Shown in pieces: positions 1-14,100 of a stretch of 64,000 nucleotides of DNA. The DNA lies in contig OX377201.1 in the NCBI GenBank assembly GCA_947396885.1, forward strand, positions 67,554,983 to 67,618,982, read 5' to 3'. Numbering within the stretch: the stretch's first letter is position 1; the number at the start of each line of letters is the position of its first letter. The stretch is from Heligmosomoides polygyrus polygyrus (taxonomy: Eukaryota > Nematoda > Chromadorea > Rhabditida > Heligmosomidae). The translations under genes were made by a program, and so were the position numbers. The notes beneath the pieces are model-generated. The model searched no databases, was not told the DNA's origin, and saw only the letters and a list, made by a program, of their open reading frames with translations.

Positions 1-507
1 CGTTCGCGCTTATTCGTGTCCATCAGAAGCTGCACTTTATGAAGCTTATAGGGCTCGAGTCCGCGTTTTATTCTGGCTATTCGATGCACTGATGTGCGAC
101 TAATACAGATACATATCATGGGCGATTTTTCTTGGAAGGCTCTCAAATTTTGGATTTTCGCCTTTTGATGATTTTCCGGATCTGCGGCGTATTGACTGTG
201 CGATTTCTTTCTTGTCCTCGACGTCATCTTCATGGCCAAGCTCCTTACATCGACGAGTTTGGAGACAGTCGACCGAGCAGGTTAACGATATCACATTGGC
301 GCTTTCCTTGACGATGAAGCTCCAAAATCGCAGTGCGATGGTTTGACATATTGAGAAGGACCGCAGCTGAAACAAAATAGAACTTAAAAATTATAACACC
401 GACAGAAAGATGCGCACAAAAAAGTGGTGCTTTTCCGCCATGCTGCAGATCGATGCGTTCTCTTGGAAGGACGTCAAAGCTTCATCACGTTATTTTCGAA
501 CACCCTG
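1..507 (-). mobile_element. Mariner/IS630-type transposon fragment, 5' end with N-terminal transposase remnant
   Basis: On the minus strand an ATG at 349-347 opens a transposase N-terminus (MSNHRTAILELHRQGKRQC), the first helix-turn-helix of mariner-type transposases. After frame breaks, a second helix-turn-helix motif (ISRTSVHRIARIKRG, then LEPYKLHKVQLL) follows at about 110-20. The outer end is an inverted-repeat terminus CACCCTG ending at 507 and followed by TA, the target dinucleotide of this superfamily. The catalytic domain would lie left of the window. Shifts and stops between the blocks show a dead copy. The same TIR family (CAGGGTG) flanks the element at 47847-48776. Confidence 0.75.
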
Positions 508-816
508 TATAAGAATACTTGTGTACAGTCTTGGTGCACACACGGGACAATCTGGGCGCTCCTCAACTTTTAGGTTCGCCGGTCGTTTCACCCTTTGAAA
601 GCAACCTATAAGCTATTTCTATAAGCTATTTTTTAACGTATATGAACATTGTTTACCGCTTTTATTTGATTTCGTTTCCAAGAGGTCGACACTTTATATC
701 GAGCAGCTCTCTAAGAGTTGAACGCTCTTTCGATTTTTCTTTGCGTTGTCTGTTCAAACCGCTAGCGCTTCCTTGCCAATAGATCTCTTAATGTGCATCT
801 TAGGAGATTGATTTAG
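508..816. other. unc-22 intron sequence before first visible exon
   Basis: This is AT-rich intronic sequence ending in GATTTAG before the first twitchin exon. I see no coding segment in it. The exon that should supply the start of the first FnIII domain is not found in 1-816 and must lie further upstream. Confidence 0.6.
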
Positions 817-2109
817 CCCCCAGCTGACGACGGTGGAGAGCCGATCGACCACTACGATATCGAGAAGTTCGACGAAGCCTCCGGCAGATGGGTACCCTGT
901 GGCCGCGCGGAAGGCACTAAAGCCACCGTCAACAACCTTCAGCCAGGTCACCAATACAAGGTCAGCTTTTAGCGCTCCTTCAGAATGTTGAACCATAAAA
1001 ATACTAGCGTTCAGTTCCGCGTACGAGCTGTGAACAAAGAGGGGGAGTCGGACCCACTATCCACGGACAAGTCCATACTCGCCAAGAATCCCTACGAAGT
1101 GCCAGGGAAAATCGAGAAGCCACAAGTCACCGACTGGGACAAAGACCACGCGGATTTGGAATGGAAGCCTCCAGCTGACGACGGTGGTGCCCCTATCGAG
1201 GCATATGTTATCGAACAGAAAGATGAGCATGGCCGCTGGGAAGAGGTAAGGGTCGGGTTAACGCGCATCCCGCGCTTCCGACAAATAGCCTTAATTCCAG
1301 GTGATGACGGTTCCTGCCGGAGAAACGAAAGCCACCGTTGGCAATCTGAAGGAAGGCGAACGATACCAGTTCAGAGTCGTCGCCAAAAACAAGGCCGGGC
1401 TCGGAGAACCTTCTGATCCCAGTGACAAGATCACCGCCAAGGCGCGATTCTGTAAGCACATAATTCGGGGCCACATGATCAACTGGCGGTTTTCGCGCTT
1501 TCGCTTCGGTGTCAGGTTGTGATAGCGGTTCTGTTTGAATTCAGTGGCTCCGCATATCCATCGCGAAGACCTCGAAGATACGACTGTTCGCGTTGGTCAG
1601 CAGATCAAGTTCAACATTCACATCGATGGAGAACCAGCTCCAGACGTCCGCTGGACGTTCAATGACAAGAGCATCGCAGACAGCAAGGTAGGATTCTACG
1701 TAAACTTCACGCCTCTTGGCAGCTGTTTATCCTTCCGTTGCAGGCTCAGATTGAGAACGAGGACTACTTGTCGCGGTTCATCATCGACAAAGCGGTTCGC
1801 AAGCAGAGCGGGAAGTACACCATCACAGCGACCAACGACAGCGGAACGGACTCGGTCACGATCACCATAAAGGTGAAGAGCCGACCGTCGAAACCGAAGG
1901 GGCCGCTGGACGTGAAGGATGTGTTCGAAGACCGCGCCACGCTGAACTGGAAGCCGCCAGAGGACGACGGCGGTGAGCCTATCGACCACTACGAGGTGGA
2001 GAAGATGAGCACCAAGGACGGCATATGGGTGCCGTGCGGCAGGACCGCCGACACCGCGTTCGTCGTCGACACGCTCAACAAGGGCGACCACTACAAGTTC
2101 CGAGTGAAG
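817..2109 (+). CDS. unc-22: unc-22 exons 1-5: FnIII (partial), FnIII, Ig, start of FnIII
   Basis: Exons are 817-960, 1015-1245, 1301-1451, 1545-1687 and 1744-2109. The first encodes [18 protein letters not shown], the middle of an FnIII domain. The second FnIII runs from about 1105 to 1440 ([16 protein letters not shown], then [12 protein letters not shown]). An Ig domain begins at the 1451/1545 phase-1 junction and ends near 1875 ([10 protein letters not shown]). The next FnIII starts at about 1880 and is interrupted after FRVK at 2109 by a 3.7-kb intron. Intron 1 cuts exactly after the K of the GHQYK motif, a position reused in later domains. Confidence 0.93.
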
Positions 2110-5100
2110 GTACGCATTCTGTTCGGCGCGTTTCGCTCTGCACTCAAGAACAGGCCGCCTCTGTTCTCCGCCTTTGCATAAAACTGTAGGCTGAGTATTA
2201 TAGATGTCGCTAGATAAGGGATAAAGAACGGCGTTAAACCAATCAACCCCTTCTGGGATGCTCGTGCATTCTACTTCTACCAAATGTCGTGGGCCAATTT
2301 GAATGTACACATATGACTTGTGGCGATACATGTAGGCCAGTTCACCTACTTCGGCTGGGTGGAAAGGCTTAGTTGGCCAGGGCGGGACACCCGAACCAAG
2401 AACCTGGCTGGCTCGAGTGCGACAGTCGGCTCACGCTAATCGCCCTAGGTGTGATGGAAGAACGTACCCAGGGAACGTTTAAGAGCGTGCACTACCAGAT
2501 GAGCATGATAAAGCGGAGCGAGAGACACAAGTTATAGAAAGAGGGCACGAACATAACGGCGGTGAGAAAAAGGTTGTGCACAGAGCCATAGACAATAGAG
2601 CGAGAAGACGCGAGCCAAGGATGGGCGGAAATTTTGGAAATTTTCCCAGAAAACAGAAAATCGCTTTCGTCGGAAAACAAATCAGAAAACAGAAAATTTC
2701 GAAATGATCGTACGACCTAACTACTGTACCCAATGATCCATTTCCCAGTTTCAGGTGTTTTTGTATGACTAGAAACGCAGTCGTGGACCAGCGTTTTAAC
2801 TTGCAAGCGTTTATAAAAATTTGCAGTGCACTCCAAATGCAATACAATCAGCTTTCAGCTTTTTTCAACTCCACCGGTTAAGTTTACAGGCACCCTCACA
2901 ACATACATACTCTAGTGCTATGCAGAGATTCGTTGAATATTACTGGCTGTGCCGGAGTCTACATTCTCAGTTCTTTGAGAATACTTTTCCTTGTAAGTGG
3001 CTTAGTTTCTGCGATGCTGAAAACCTGCAGGCCAACTCACCAATGGTCTTTACAACACCTAGTTACTCCTTACTTACTTAGACTTAGTTCCTCCCATGCT
3101 GTTGGGCATATCGGGCGACGAGATTTCTCCATTGATGACTGTCTTGTGCCAACTCTTCACCTTCGTCTCTGGAAATATTTAGTAGCTGAAGGTCCTTTAC
3201 GAATGTTCGCCTCCATGTGTTTCTCGGATGACCGCGCGCTCTGCTACCACCTTTAGGAATCCAACACATGGCTATTCGAGGAAATCGGTACTCAGGCATT
3301 CGCATTACGTGTCCTGCGAGGCGTAGACGTCTTTGTGCGATTAATGCAGAAAGACTACTTGAACCGCTCCGATTGAATCACGGCTTAACGAACGCTACTG
3401 AGGCAAAGGGAAGGTCCACGTACCCGTAGTGATCAGTTAGGCCTAAGCACAGAGGCCGCATCGCTCTCCAACTAGACTGCGCCCACGGGATGCCACGCTC
3501 AAGCAGGGCAAGGGGGTCCGGGTCGGAGTGCAGGGCAGGTGACCTTCACCAGAAGCAAGACGCTCACCAGCGGTTAACGATGGCTTTAAGGGACTTTATT
3601 GTGTTTTAGCTTTCGAACATAGGGATTTTTGAAGCCACCGGGTGGGAACAGGAGTTACTCCTTAGCAGACTAAATATGCAGTGTACTGCCTTGGTATTTC
3701 ACAGAACAACACCAGATTGTGATTGAAGCGGCTGTCAGCACAAGAGTTTTTGGGTGAACGTGCTTCCTTGAATGCGTAGAAACTACTATAGAATAGAATC
3801 ATACATATATCCTCTCCATCATATTATAATTATTTCTCTCATATCTACAAGTTATACTACATCTCAGCTTAAGATCAGCAGAGCCCTCTTGTACAGGAAG
3901 GGAGACGTGACGACATCGGTAACTACCGTCCGATCTGCTTGCTGAGTGTAGTCTACAAGTTGTTCATTCCATTCATCCTGAATAGGATCAACCGAGCGCT
4001 GGACGAAGGACAGCCATGCAAACAGGCAGGATTTCGGAGAGGATTCAGCGCGATCGACCACATGCACACCATTCCGAAGCTCATCGAAGTGTCGCGAGGG
4101 TACAAGCTGACTACATTCATCGACCTGAAGAAGGCAATCGACGCCGTCGAAACTGAAGCGGTCGTCCACTTACGAAGACGATGTTAATGAGGAACGAACA
4201 AGTTCCTGATGCCCCATTCTCGCTCAACGGAACGAACACCTCCGAGTGCTTCAGACGTGTGTAGCTGGGTCCCGAAGTCAATATCGCCAACGACCTAGAG
4301 CCAGAGCTGGACAGGAGAAAACGAGCGGCTTGAGGAGCTATGACGAGTGTCGAAGAGTCGTGAAGAAGACGAAGAACGTCCGGCTCTGCCCCCGATCTGA
4401 CTTCATTGTTCTTCCTGCGCTAACATACGCGTCAGAGACCTGGGCCATACGAAAACAGGATGAACACGCGATCAGCGTCCCGTAGTGTGGAATCGAGAGG
4501 ACAATGCTCGTAGTGACAAGATTCACGCAAGTGAGAGAAAGGCCTCCGAAGATTCGAGCTTTGTCGACGTTTGAAGATCAGAAACGCTGTCGCATGGGCA
4601 CGTCGTGGAAAATTGGGTAAGCCGGCCACGTGATGCGCTTCGCAGACACCCGCTGGAGGAGAGCCTCACCGACTGGGTTCCGCGGGATGTCAAGAGAACA
4701 CCAGGATGCCCACCAACGCGTTGGTCGGGCTTCTTCGTGAAAGCCCTGAGGGAGCGATATGACGCTCTTTGTAACCCCGGATCGAAAGGATCCATTGAAG
4801 CACTTTGGCATGCGGCTTTGGAGGTATGAAGTCTCTGCTGGTACCCGCTTGAACAACTCGCTGATCAATGGGACGACAGATGATGCAGGGTAATTAATGA
4901 AGAATTTCATGTGTCACTACTGTGCCACTACATCAGCGAAATCAGAGCTTACTAAAACTTTCTGTCTCTAATTTTTAAACTAAAAAGCTAAAAGCTGAGC
5001 AATGTTCAGAGTTAGAAAAGCAGCATCGCCAAAGGCTTAGCGAACAGCGATCATTGGGGATGATCGGCCAACAATTTTCAATTTTTAAACGGAGGTGAAG

Positions 5101-8100
5101 AATAATCCTACCCACAGTAACTCTTGGACAAGTGGTTGGTTAGTTAACACATAATTAAATTCCCCTCAGGACACTAGTTTTATAGTTTTAATACAAAATT
5201 TTAGGCGATTGTAGATGGTCCAAACTACTGTCAATATCGAAAAGATTACGAAGGTAAATTATTAGAGTCGAGATGTGAAGGAACTCCCTGCAGCACTTAC
5301 ACAATCAATCAAGCAAACAAAGTAGTATGGTTCATGAGTGCATGACGAAGTTATGTAATACATCAGCACATTGAAAAACGCCACATGCTTGCCATTTAAA
5401 ATGCTCTAGAAACACCATTTTTGAATGAAACTCATGACTCTATGATACTGTTTGGATTCTTTTTATTCGATTTCCATGAAAATTTTCCATTAGAATTTTA
5501 CTCGCAGCTCTGTTTTCTGTTTTCTGGCCAATTTTTAAGCACGCTTTCCCAGAAAACATTTAAAAAATTACCCAAAATGGACAGAAAATAAGAAAACAGA
5601 AATTCCGCTCACCCCTGATGCGAACGCAAACTTGCGGATGAACGTAGAACAGATATTGCAGACGAGAATCGCCTAAGCCGGCGCACATAGAAGGATTTGG
5701 AAGGGTGAACGTATTGGGTGAGACCCACTTCCTGAGCTATCTGGGTGAGAATATACCACTTCACGAACTTTCAGGCCGTCAACAGCGAAGGTGTTTCGGA
5801 TCCACTGGAGAGTGACACGGACGTGCTTGCCAAGAATCCGTTCGACCGACCAGACAAGCCAGGAAAGCCTGAGCCCACAGATTGGGACAGCGACCACGTA
5901 GACCTGAAATGGGACCCTCCACTCAACGACGGAGGAGCTCCTATTGAGGAGTATCAGATCGAGAAACGTACCAAATACGGCAGGTGAGGCGACATCGATT
6001 CGTGGGGCTTCTTATTAGCGACCTAGCCTGTGCTACGCCTTCAGGTGGGAGCCGGCTATTTCCGTGCCTGGCGGCCAGACAACGGCGACCGTCCCCGACC
6101 TGACGCCGAATGAGGAGTACGAGTTCCGCGTTGTTGCGGTCAACAAGGGTGGTCCATCCGACCCGAGCGACGCTAGCAAGCCGGTCATAGCCAAGCCCCG
6201 CAACCGTGAGTACTAGCAGTAGATGCACCCGCCGTACTGAATGACGAGGCACGTTGTTTCAGTTGCTCCCAAGATTGACCGATCGGCCCTGAAGGACCTC
6301 AAGGTGAAGGCAGGTCAGGCCGTAGGTTGGGACGTGCCTGTGGAGGGTGAGCCGGCACCGACGGTGACATGGAGTTGGCCCGACCATCGCGAGGTCAGAA
6401 ATGGAGGCCGAGTGAAGCTAGACAACCCAGAATACCACTCCAAACTGCACATCCGACAGATGGAAAGGGGGGACAGTGGTGTGTACACCATTAGAGCCGT
6501 TAATCCAAACGGCGAGGACGAAGCCACCGTGAACGTCGTCGTCATAGGTAGGACCGTTTCCGTTTGCAAATCTGAGTAGGACATGACGATCGGCTCCTAT
6601 TTAGATAAGCCATCACCTCCTAATGGACCACTGGATGTGAATGACGTCCATGCTGACCACTGCACCATTGACTGGAAGCCGCCAGATGATGATGGAGGCA
6701 TTCCTATCGAAAACTATGTCATCGAAAAGCTGGACACTGCAACAGGTCGCTGGGTTCCGGCCACCAAAGTGCCTGGGAACCAAACGTCAGCTGTTGTTGA
6801 CGGCCTCATCCCTGGGCACGAGTACAAGGTGGGTTGCGTAGAAAAAACAGCGTACTGTAGAATATTAGAGCTCCACCATGAAGTACAGATGTTCTTTGCG
6901 TTAGCCTAGCCATAGATAGAGAAGATTAAGTTTGCTTATTTTATTTTCTTGAATTTGGAAAAGAGAAAAGAAGAAAGATTTGGAAAAGAGATTATTCATC
7001 ATCAGTCCAGGCAACCAAAGCATGCATTTCTTAGTTCCGTGTTGCGGCTGTGAATGCGGAAGGGGAGTCTGATCCCCTGGAGACGTTCGGATCGACTTTG
7101 GCAAAGGATCCGTTTGACAAGCCAGGAAAGACCTCTGCTCCCGAGGTCACCGACTGGGACAAGGACCACGCCGACCTGCAGTGGAATCCGCCAGTTAACG
7201 ATGGTGGTGCTCCAATCGAAGGCTATGTGGTCGAGATGAAGGAAAAGCACTCGCCGTTCTGGACAGAAGCCGTCCAGGTTGGTCTTTTGCACGCGGCTTT
7301 CAGTGGAGCTCAGAGGAAATGGTCAAGGCCTCCAGCGGAAACCAAATAGTCCGATTTCCAGGTTCCCGCTGACCAGACAACGGCTACCGTCGGCAACCTG
7401 AAGGAGGGCTCCGAGTATGAGTTCCGCATTCGCGCCAAGAACAAGGCTGGCACAGGAGACCCCTCGGACCCTTCGCAGACAATCACTGCTAAGGCGAGAA
7501 ACGGTAGGTCCTTCCACTCCGGAACTGGTGTCTTGCAGGCGTATTCAGTACTGACAGTCCTTCAGTTCCCCCGAAAATCGACCGCAGTGCTCTGGAGGAG
7601 ATCAAGGTACGCGCCGGCCACGAGATCCATCTAAATGTGCCGGTCTCGGGAGAGCCTCCACCAGAAGTCACCTGGGCATTCAAGGACGCGTCGCTGGAAT
7701 CGGACGACCGCATCAGTATCAACAACGAGGACTACAAGGTGAGTGGCGGAGCGCGGTGGTTTTGATGCCTCTGTGTTACCATTCTGAACTCAACTGCATC
7801 CGTTTAGACCAAATTCCTGGTGAAGAGGGCACTTCGCTCCGACACGGGAACCTACGTAATCACCGCCACGAATGTGAATGGCACGGACACGGCTGAACTC
7901 AAAGTCACAGTCCTCGATCACCCCGGAGAGCCTCGCGGCCCACTCACCGTTGACAACGTCACCAAGGAAGGCTGTGACTTGGCCTGGAAGGAGCCAGATG
8001 ATGACGGAGGTACGTGTCCAACCAGATCAGCTGTAAATTGATTTCAATTGACTTTTACAGGGGCGGAGATCGATCACTACGTGATTGAGAAACAAGACGC

Positions 8101-11100
8101 GAACACGGGAAGGTGGACCACTTGCGGAGAGAGCAAGGACACCAACTTCCATGTCGACGATCTTGTCCAGGGCCACGAGTACAAGGTGCGGGTCACGCCC
8201 TAAATGACTCCATCCGACAGTGCGATTTTCAGCACTCTGATACCGGGGCAAATCAAGCACCATAGCTAGCATCCGAAGTGAATGCCGACACGGCAGCGAT
8301 AAGTGCCCAACCACGGGGGTCTCCCTCCCTCTCTTCGCCGCGGCGCCAGCCGCAATTCGCGGGCATTAGAACAAGGTGCTAGAGCGTTCAAAATCCCTGT
8401 CACACTTCAATAGACTCCATGCCCTCTCATCTTGAAACCTCGGCATTGCAGTTAAGAGCTCCTATGTATATATGTAATACTTCTGTGCCACGAGATTGTT
8501 AGGTGGAACTTCTATTGGGCTGACGTTTCGACCGTCTCGCCGTCTTCAGAGGCACAACGATCCACCGTTTGAGTGTAGCGATCGCGCTACCACTCGGCGG
8601 ATTTCGCTACTGGTCTTATGCTCAGACGGTGGAGCATCGTGCTTCTGAAGACGACGAGACGGTCGAAGCGTCAGGTTAACAAAAGTTCCACCTAGAAACC
8701 TTGTGGCACAGAAGTACTATAGGACCTCCGTATTTATTTGTTACGTACGTTAGGCGTTAAGTGTGGAGTAAATTCCTTGCCCAAAAAGTAGGATAGAGGT
8801 CGAACGTCTCATAGCCTTCGGAGGGTAGGTGTCCTACGCTAAAGCAAAGCAGTGGTATGCGCTTCTGGTATCCATAATGTTTTGCCTTAAATATGGGCAT
8901 TAACGGCCTTCATTCTAGAATTTATGGTAGCTGTAGCACGTTTTGCCTTGGTCATGCATGCATGTGTTATAGTTTCTAACTGGGCACCCATTCTTCCCAC
9001 TTCGCGAAAGCCACGCCGAACCAGCGACAATGAAAGTTCCAAGAAAACTTATATAATAGATATCGATACTGTCTTACTGATATGCTCTAATTGTAAGTAG
9101 TACGTGTTTCAGTTCCGTGTGAAAGCGGTCAATCGCTATGGGGATTCCGACCCGTTGGAAGCGAACAAGTCCATCATCGCGAAGGATCCGTTCGACTGCG
9201 CCGACGCCCCTGGAGTGCCGGAGATCGTCGACTGGGACAAGGACCACGCCGACCTGAAGTGGACCCCGCCTCTTGACGACGGAGGTGCTCCGATAGATGA
9301 GTACCTAATCGAGATGAAGGCTGGAAACGGCGACTGGATGCCTGCTACGAAGGTGCCGGCCGATCAACTGACTGCTACGGTAGACAACCTGCGGCCGGGT
9401 CAGACATATCAGTTCCGAGTGAAGGCGTTGAACAAGGCAGGGGAGTCTCGACCATCGGACCCTAGCAAGGCGATGATTGCAAAGCCGCGAAACCTCCCGC
9501 CGAAGATAAACCGCGACATGTTCAACGATATCCGCATCAAGGCCGGGCAGTCGATCAACTTCGACGTCAACGTGGAGGGCGAACCGACCCCGAAAATCGA
9601 GTGGTTCTTGAACGACACACCAATTCAGTCGCTGGGCAAGACGAAGATCGACAACTCGAACGACAACAACACCAAGCTGGACACCAAGGACGCGGCAAGG
9701 GCGGACAGCGGCAAGTACAAGATCGTGGCCACGAACGAGAATGGCCGAGATGAAGCCGAAGTCACCGTCAACGTGCTTGGTAGGTTTACTCCTCACGTTT
9801 CCTTCTGCCTGGAATGTGTCCACGCACCGGACGTCAGAGAGCTTGCCCTTACGGTTCATGTGCCTGTCTTAATGCGAACATTTCAGATATCCCCGGAGCT
9901 CCAGAAGGGCCGCTAACTGTGAAAGACATCACGAAAGACAGCTGCACGCTAAAGTGGCATCCACCAGAGGACGACGGCGGATCCCCAATTACCAACTACA
10001 TAGTTGAGAAGCAGGAAGATGGTGGCCGATGGGTTCCGGTGCGTGTCGTCAGCGCTTGAATTAGAGCCTTCAGAACTCGCATCCTTAAACCCGAGTGTTT
10101 TAGTGCGGCGAAACGGCTGACACGAACCTGAAAGTGGGCAAGCTTAACGAGGGACACGAGTACAAGTTCCGAGTGAAGGCCGTGAACAGACAGGGAACGT
10201 CAGCTCCCCTTCAAACCGATCATGCAATTGTGGCCAAGAATCCATTCGATGAGCCCGGAGCTCCGACTGACGTCACTCCCGTCGACTGGGACAAGGACCA
10301 CGTGGATCTTGAGTGGAAGGTGCCGTTTTCAGAGGAAATGGTGGTGCTTTACAAACTAACTTCCACAATTGCAGGCCCCCGAAAACACTGGCGGAGCTCC
10401 CATCGAGCAGTACATCGTGGAAAAGAAGGACAAGTACGGCGACTGGGTTCCGTGCACTGTGGTTGATGGTAAAACCACGAAGGCTACGGCGAGCAATCTC
10501 GTGGCCGGAGAGACTTACCAATTCCGCGTGAAGGCGGTCAACAAAGCTGGGCCAGGGAAACCATCCGATCCCACAGATAGTATTGTGGCGAAGCCGAGAA
10601 AAAGTGAGCAGCATGCGTTTCGTTGTGTCCACGGCCGGTGCCTCTTTTTAAATTGCGATTTCAGTGGCGCCAAAGATCAACCTTGCTGGACTGCTGGATC
10701 TGCGCATCAAGGCCGGTACACCACTGAAGCTTGAAGTGGCTTTCGAGGGAGAGCCAGCACCAGCAGCGACCTGGCGAGCCAATGACACTTCTCTGAATGA
10801 TAGTCCCCGAGCCGAAGTGACCACCACACCAAACAGCTCCGAACTGCAGATCTTCTCCAGTGTCAGAGGAGATACTGGTCTCTATACGATCACTGTGGAG
10901 AATGAGCACGGCAAAGACAAGGCGCAGTGCATGGTCACGGTGCTGGATGTGCCGGCTGCTCCAGAAGGTCCTTTGAAGGTGAACGAAATTCACAAAGAAG
11001 GGTGCACGCTGAACTGGAAGCCTCCAGCCGACAACGGAGGTAGGCGGTTTCGAACGTATGACTGGGATGGCTAAGGCAAGGTGGGGCAAAATTTCAGGAT

Positions 11101-14100
11101 CCGAGATTCTTCACTATCGCGTGGAGAAGATGGACACATCGCGCGGTACGTGGCAAGAGGTCGGAGAGTACCCCGAGTGTACAGCAAAAGTGAACAAGCT
11201 GATCAATGGCAAGGAGTACCAGTTCCGAGTGATGGCGGTGAATCTACAGGGGGAATCGAAGCCTCTGGAAACCACCGAGCCCATCATCGCCAAGAACGAG
11301 TTCGGTCAGTGTCAGCCGCCTAACATGTAGTTATCATTTATTCTAATAATACCCAAAGAAAGTTGTGGAGCCTCTGATACAAGTGTGCTGAAATACAGTA
11401 CCTTCACTTCCCTATGCGTGACAATATTGACATAGAGCTTTCTTGCAGATGTGCCGGATCCAGTGAGCAAGCCTGAAGTTGTGGACTGGGACAAGGATCG
11501 AATTGACATCCAGTGGAAGCCTCCAGCGAACAATGGTGGCAGCCCCGTCAAATCGTACGTCGTAGAGAAGAAGGAGAAGGGTAGCGCCATCTGGAGTGAA
11601 GCTGGCAAGACATCGGGCACCACGTTCTCGGCAAACAACCTCAAACCAGGAGTCGAATATGAATTCCGAGTTATTGCCGTCAACGAGGCCGGTCCCTCGG
11701 ACCCATCGGATCCAACTGATCCTCAGATTACCAAGGCCAGATACTGTGAGTTCAACGTACCGTATGTGATTCAGCAAACCAACTTAACTGTTGTTTTGCA
11801 GTGAAGCCGAAGATTCTGACGCAGAACCGCAAGATCAGAATCAAGGCTGGATATACACATACCATGGAGGTTGAGTTTGATGGAGCGCCCGATCCGACAC
11901 CCACATGGACCTTCAAGGAGGGTCAGGCACTTCCATCTGAGCTTTTGGTGGAATCAAAGCCTGGACTAACTTCAATATTCTTCCCAAGTGCCAAGCGGTC
12001 CGACAGTGGACACTTCACGCTGAAAGTAAAGAACGAGGTCGGCGACGATGAAGGAGTGTTCGAAGTAGTTGTTCAAGGTAATTCCCGAATGTGTTTGATT
12101 TGCTTTGCGGACGAAGCTATTTTCGAGTTTCAGACCGCCCTGCTCCTCCTGAAGGGCCGCTGGAAGTATCCGATGTGACGAAGGATAGCTGTGTGCTCAG
12201 CTGGAATCCACCAGCTGATGACGGAGGATCAGAAATTACCAACTATGTGGTGGAGAAGCGCGACACGAAGACCAATACCTGGGTTCCCGTATCGACCTTT
12301 GTTCCCGGAACGAAAATTACTGTGCCAAAGCTCGTGGAAGGACATGAGTACGAGCTGCGAGTGGTAGCGGAGAACGCCTTCGGCCGCTCCGATCCGCTAA
12401 ACACTACAGAGCCGGTACTAGCCAAGGATCCGTTTGGAGCACCTGGGAAGCCCAGCAAGGTGAGAATCTTAATCTACCGCTAGCTCCACCGCATACGCTC
12501 CTTATTCATTCGCTCCTTCAGCCAGACATCGTCGACACCGACAACGACCACATAGACATCAAGTGGGATCCACCGCGCGACAACGGCGGCTCTCCGATTC
12601 AGCACTACGACGTCGAGAGAAAGGATGTCAAGACTGGTCGATGGGTGAAGGTCCGTTGCTTTGTAGAGCTCCTCTTCCTCTTGCGGGATAAATCAGAGAT
12701 TTTCATCATTTTCAGGTCAACACCACTCCTGTGAGTGGAACTGCCTTCTCGGACACCCGAGTGCAGAAGGACCACACCTACGAGTATCGGGTGGTGGCGG
12801 TGAACAAGAGCGGACCTGGAGCTCCGTCGGACCCGTCTGCTGCAGCCACAGCGAAACCGATGTTCGAGGCTCCGAGCTTCGACATGGGCATTGATGGCAG
12901 GGAGTACCGAGTCAAGGTAGGAGAACCACTCGACATCACCATCCCTATGCACGGCTCTCCGACGCCCGATGTGACCTGGACTAAGGATGGCAAGGAGATA
13001 CCTGGTGTCGAAACAACTGAAGGGCAGACCCGCTTGCTTATTCCGTCTTCGCGACGCAGCGATTCTGGAGCTGTGAAAATCAAGGCCAGTAACAAGTTCG
13101 GAGATGCCGAGGCGAATATTAAGATCACGGTCATTGACAAGCCTGGTGCTCCTGAAAGTCTCGCTTACGATGACGTGACAAGACACACTTGTACTCTGAA
13201 ATGGGTTCCTCCTAAGGACGATGGCGGATCAGAAATCACAGGATACAAAATCGAATACCAAGAAGTCGGCTCCCAGTTGTGGGAGAAGATTCCGGGAACT
13301 GTTTTGGGAGTTTCTTACACAGTTCGTGGACTGGAACACGGACAACACTACCGATTCCGAGTCCGTGCCGAGAATATGGTTGGACTGTCAGATTACGTCA
13401 CAGGCACATCAGTTCTTATCAAGGATCCATTCGATCCACCAGGAGCGCCATCAACTCCGGAGGTGACGGGATATGACTCGAATTTGGTTTCCCTCGCATG
13501 GAACCCTCCCAAGAATGACGGCGGCTCTCCGATTCTGGGCTATGTCGTCGAGAGATTCGAGAAGAAAGGCGGTGGTGACTGGGCGCCAATCAAAATGCCT
13601 CTGGTTAAAGGTACAGAAGTTACAATCCCGAACCTCCACGAGGGTGAGACCTACCAGTTCCGAATCCGGGCAGTCAACGCAGCAGGGGAAGGAGAAGCAA
13701 GCAATGGCTCAGATCCTGTCACCTGCAAACCGTTTGTCGGTAAGTGTGCGTTTTGAGAGCGCATTCATAGAAGTGGTAAACTCAAAACTGATAAACGTTG
13801 ATTGATTTCAGTACCTCCCGGCGCACCTGAGCAGCCAAGAATAGGAAAAATCACGAAGAATTCAGCTGAAGTGCTGTGGAGTCGACCAACGAAGGACGGA
13901 GGAGCTCCGATTGACGGTTACATCGTCGAGAAGAAAAAGATTGGCGACACGGACTGGACAAGAGCAAACGCAAAACCAATAAAGGTCCGAGTCCTCTAGC
14001 CTCTTCTGGTAAACATTTCTAATCAGCTACTTGCAGGGAACCTCTCTCGTGGTCGACGGACTTGGTGAAAAGGAGGAATACGAGTTCAGAGTGATCGCCG

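Larger units (their letters stand above)
2110..5774. other. unc-22 long intron (3.7 kb) filled by transposon debris
   Basis: The intron begins with GTACGC and ends with CTTTCAG. Almost all of it is accounted for by a hAT-like element (2616-5617) and, inside that, an RTE retrotransposon remnant (about 3890-4830). 2110-2615 and 5618-5774 show no coding signal. The large open frame on the opposite strand at 1696-2331 is antisense to the exon and is not a gene. Confidence 0.7.
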
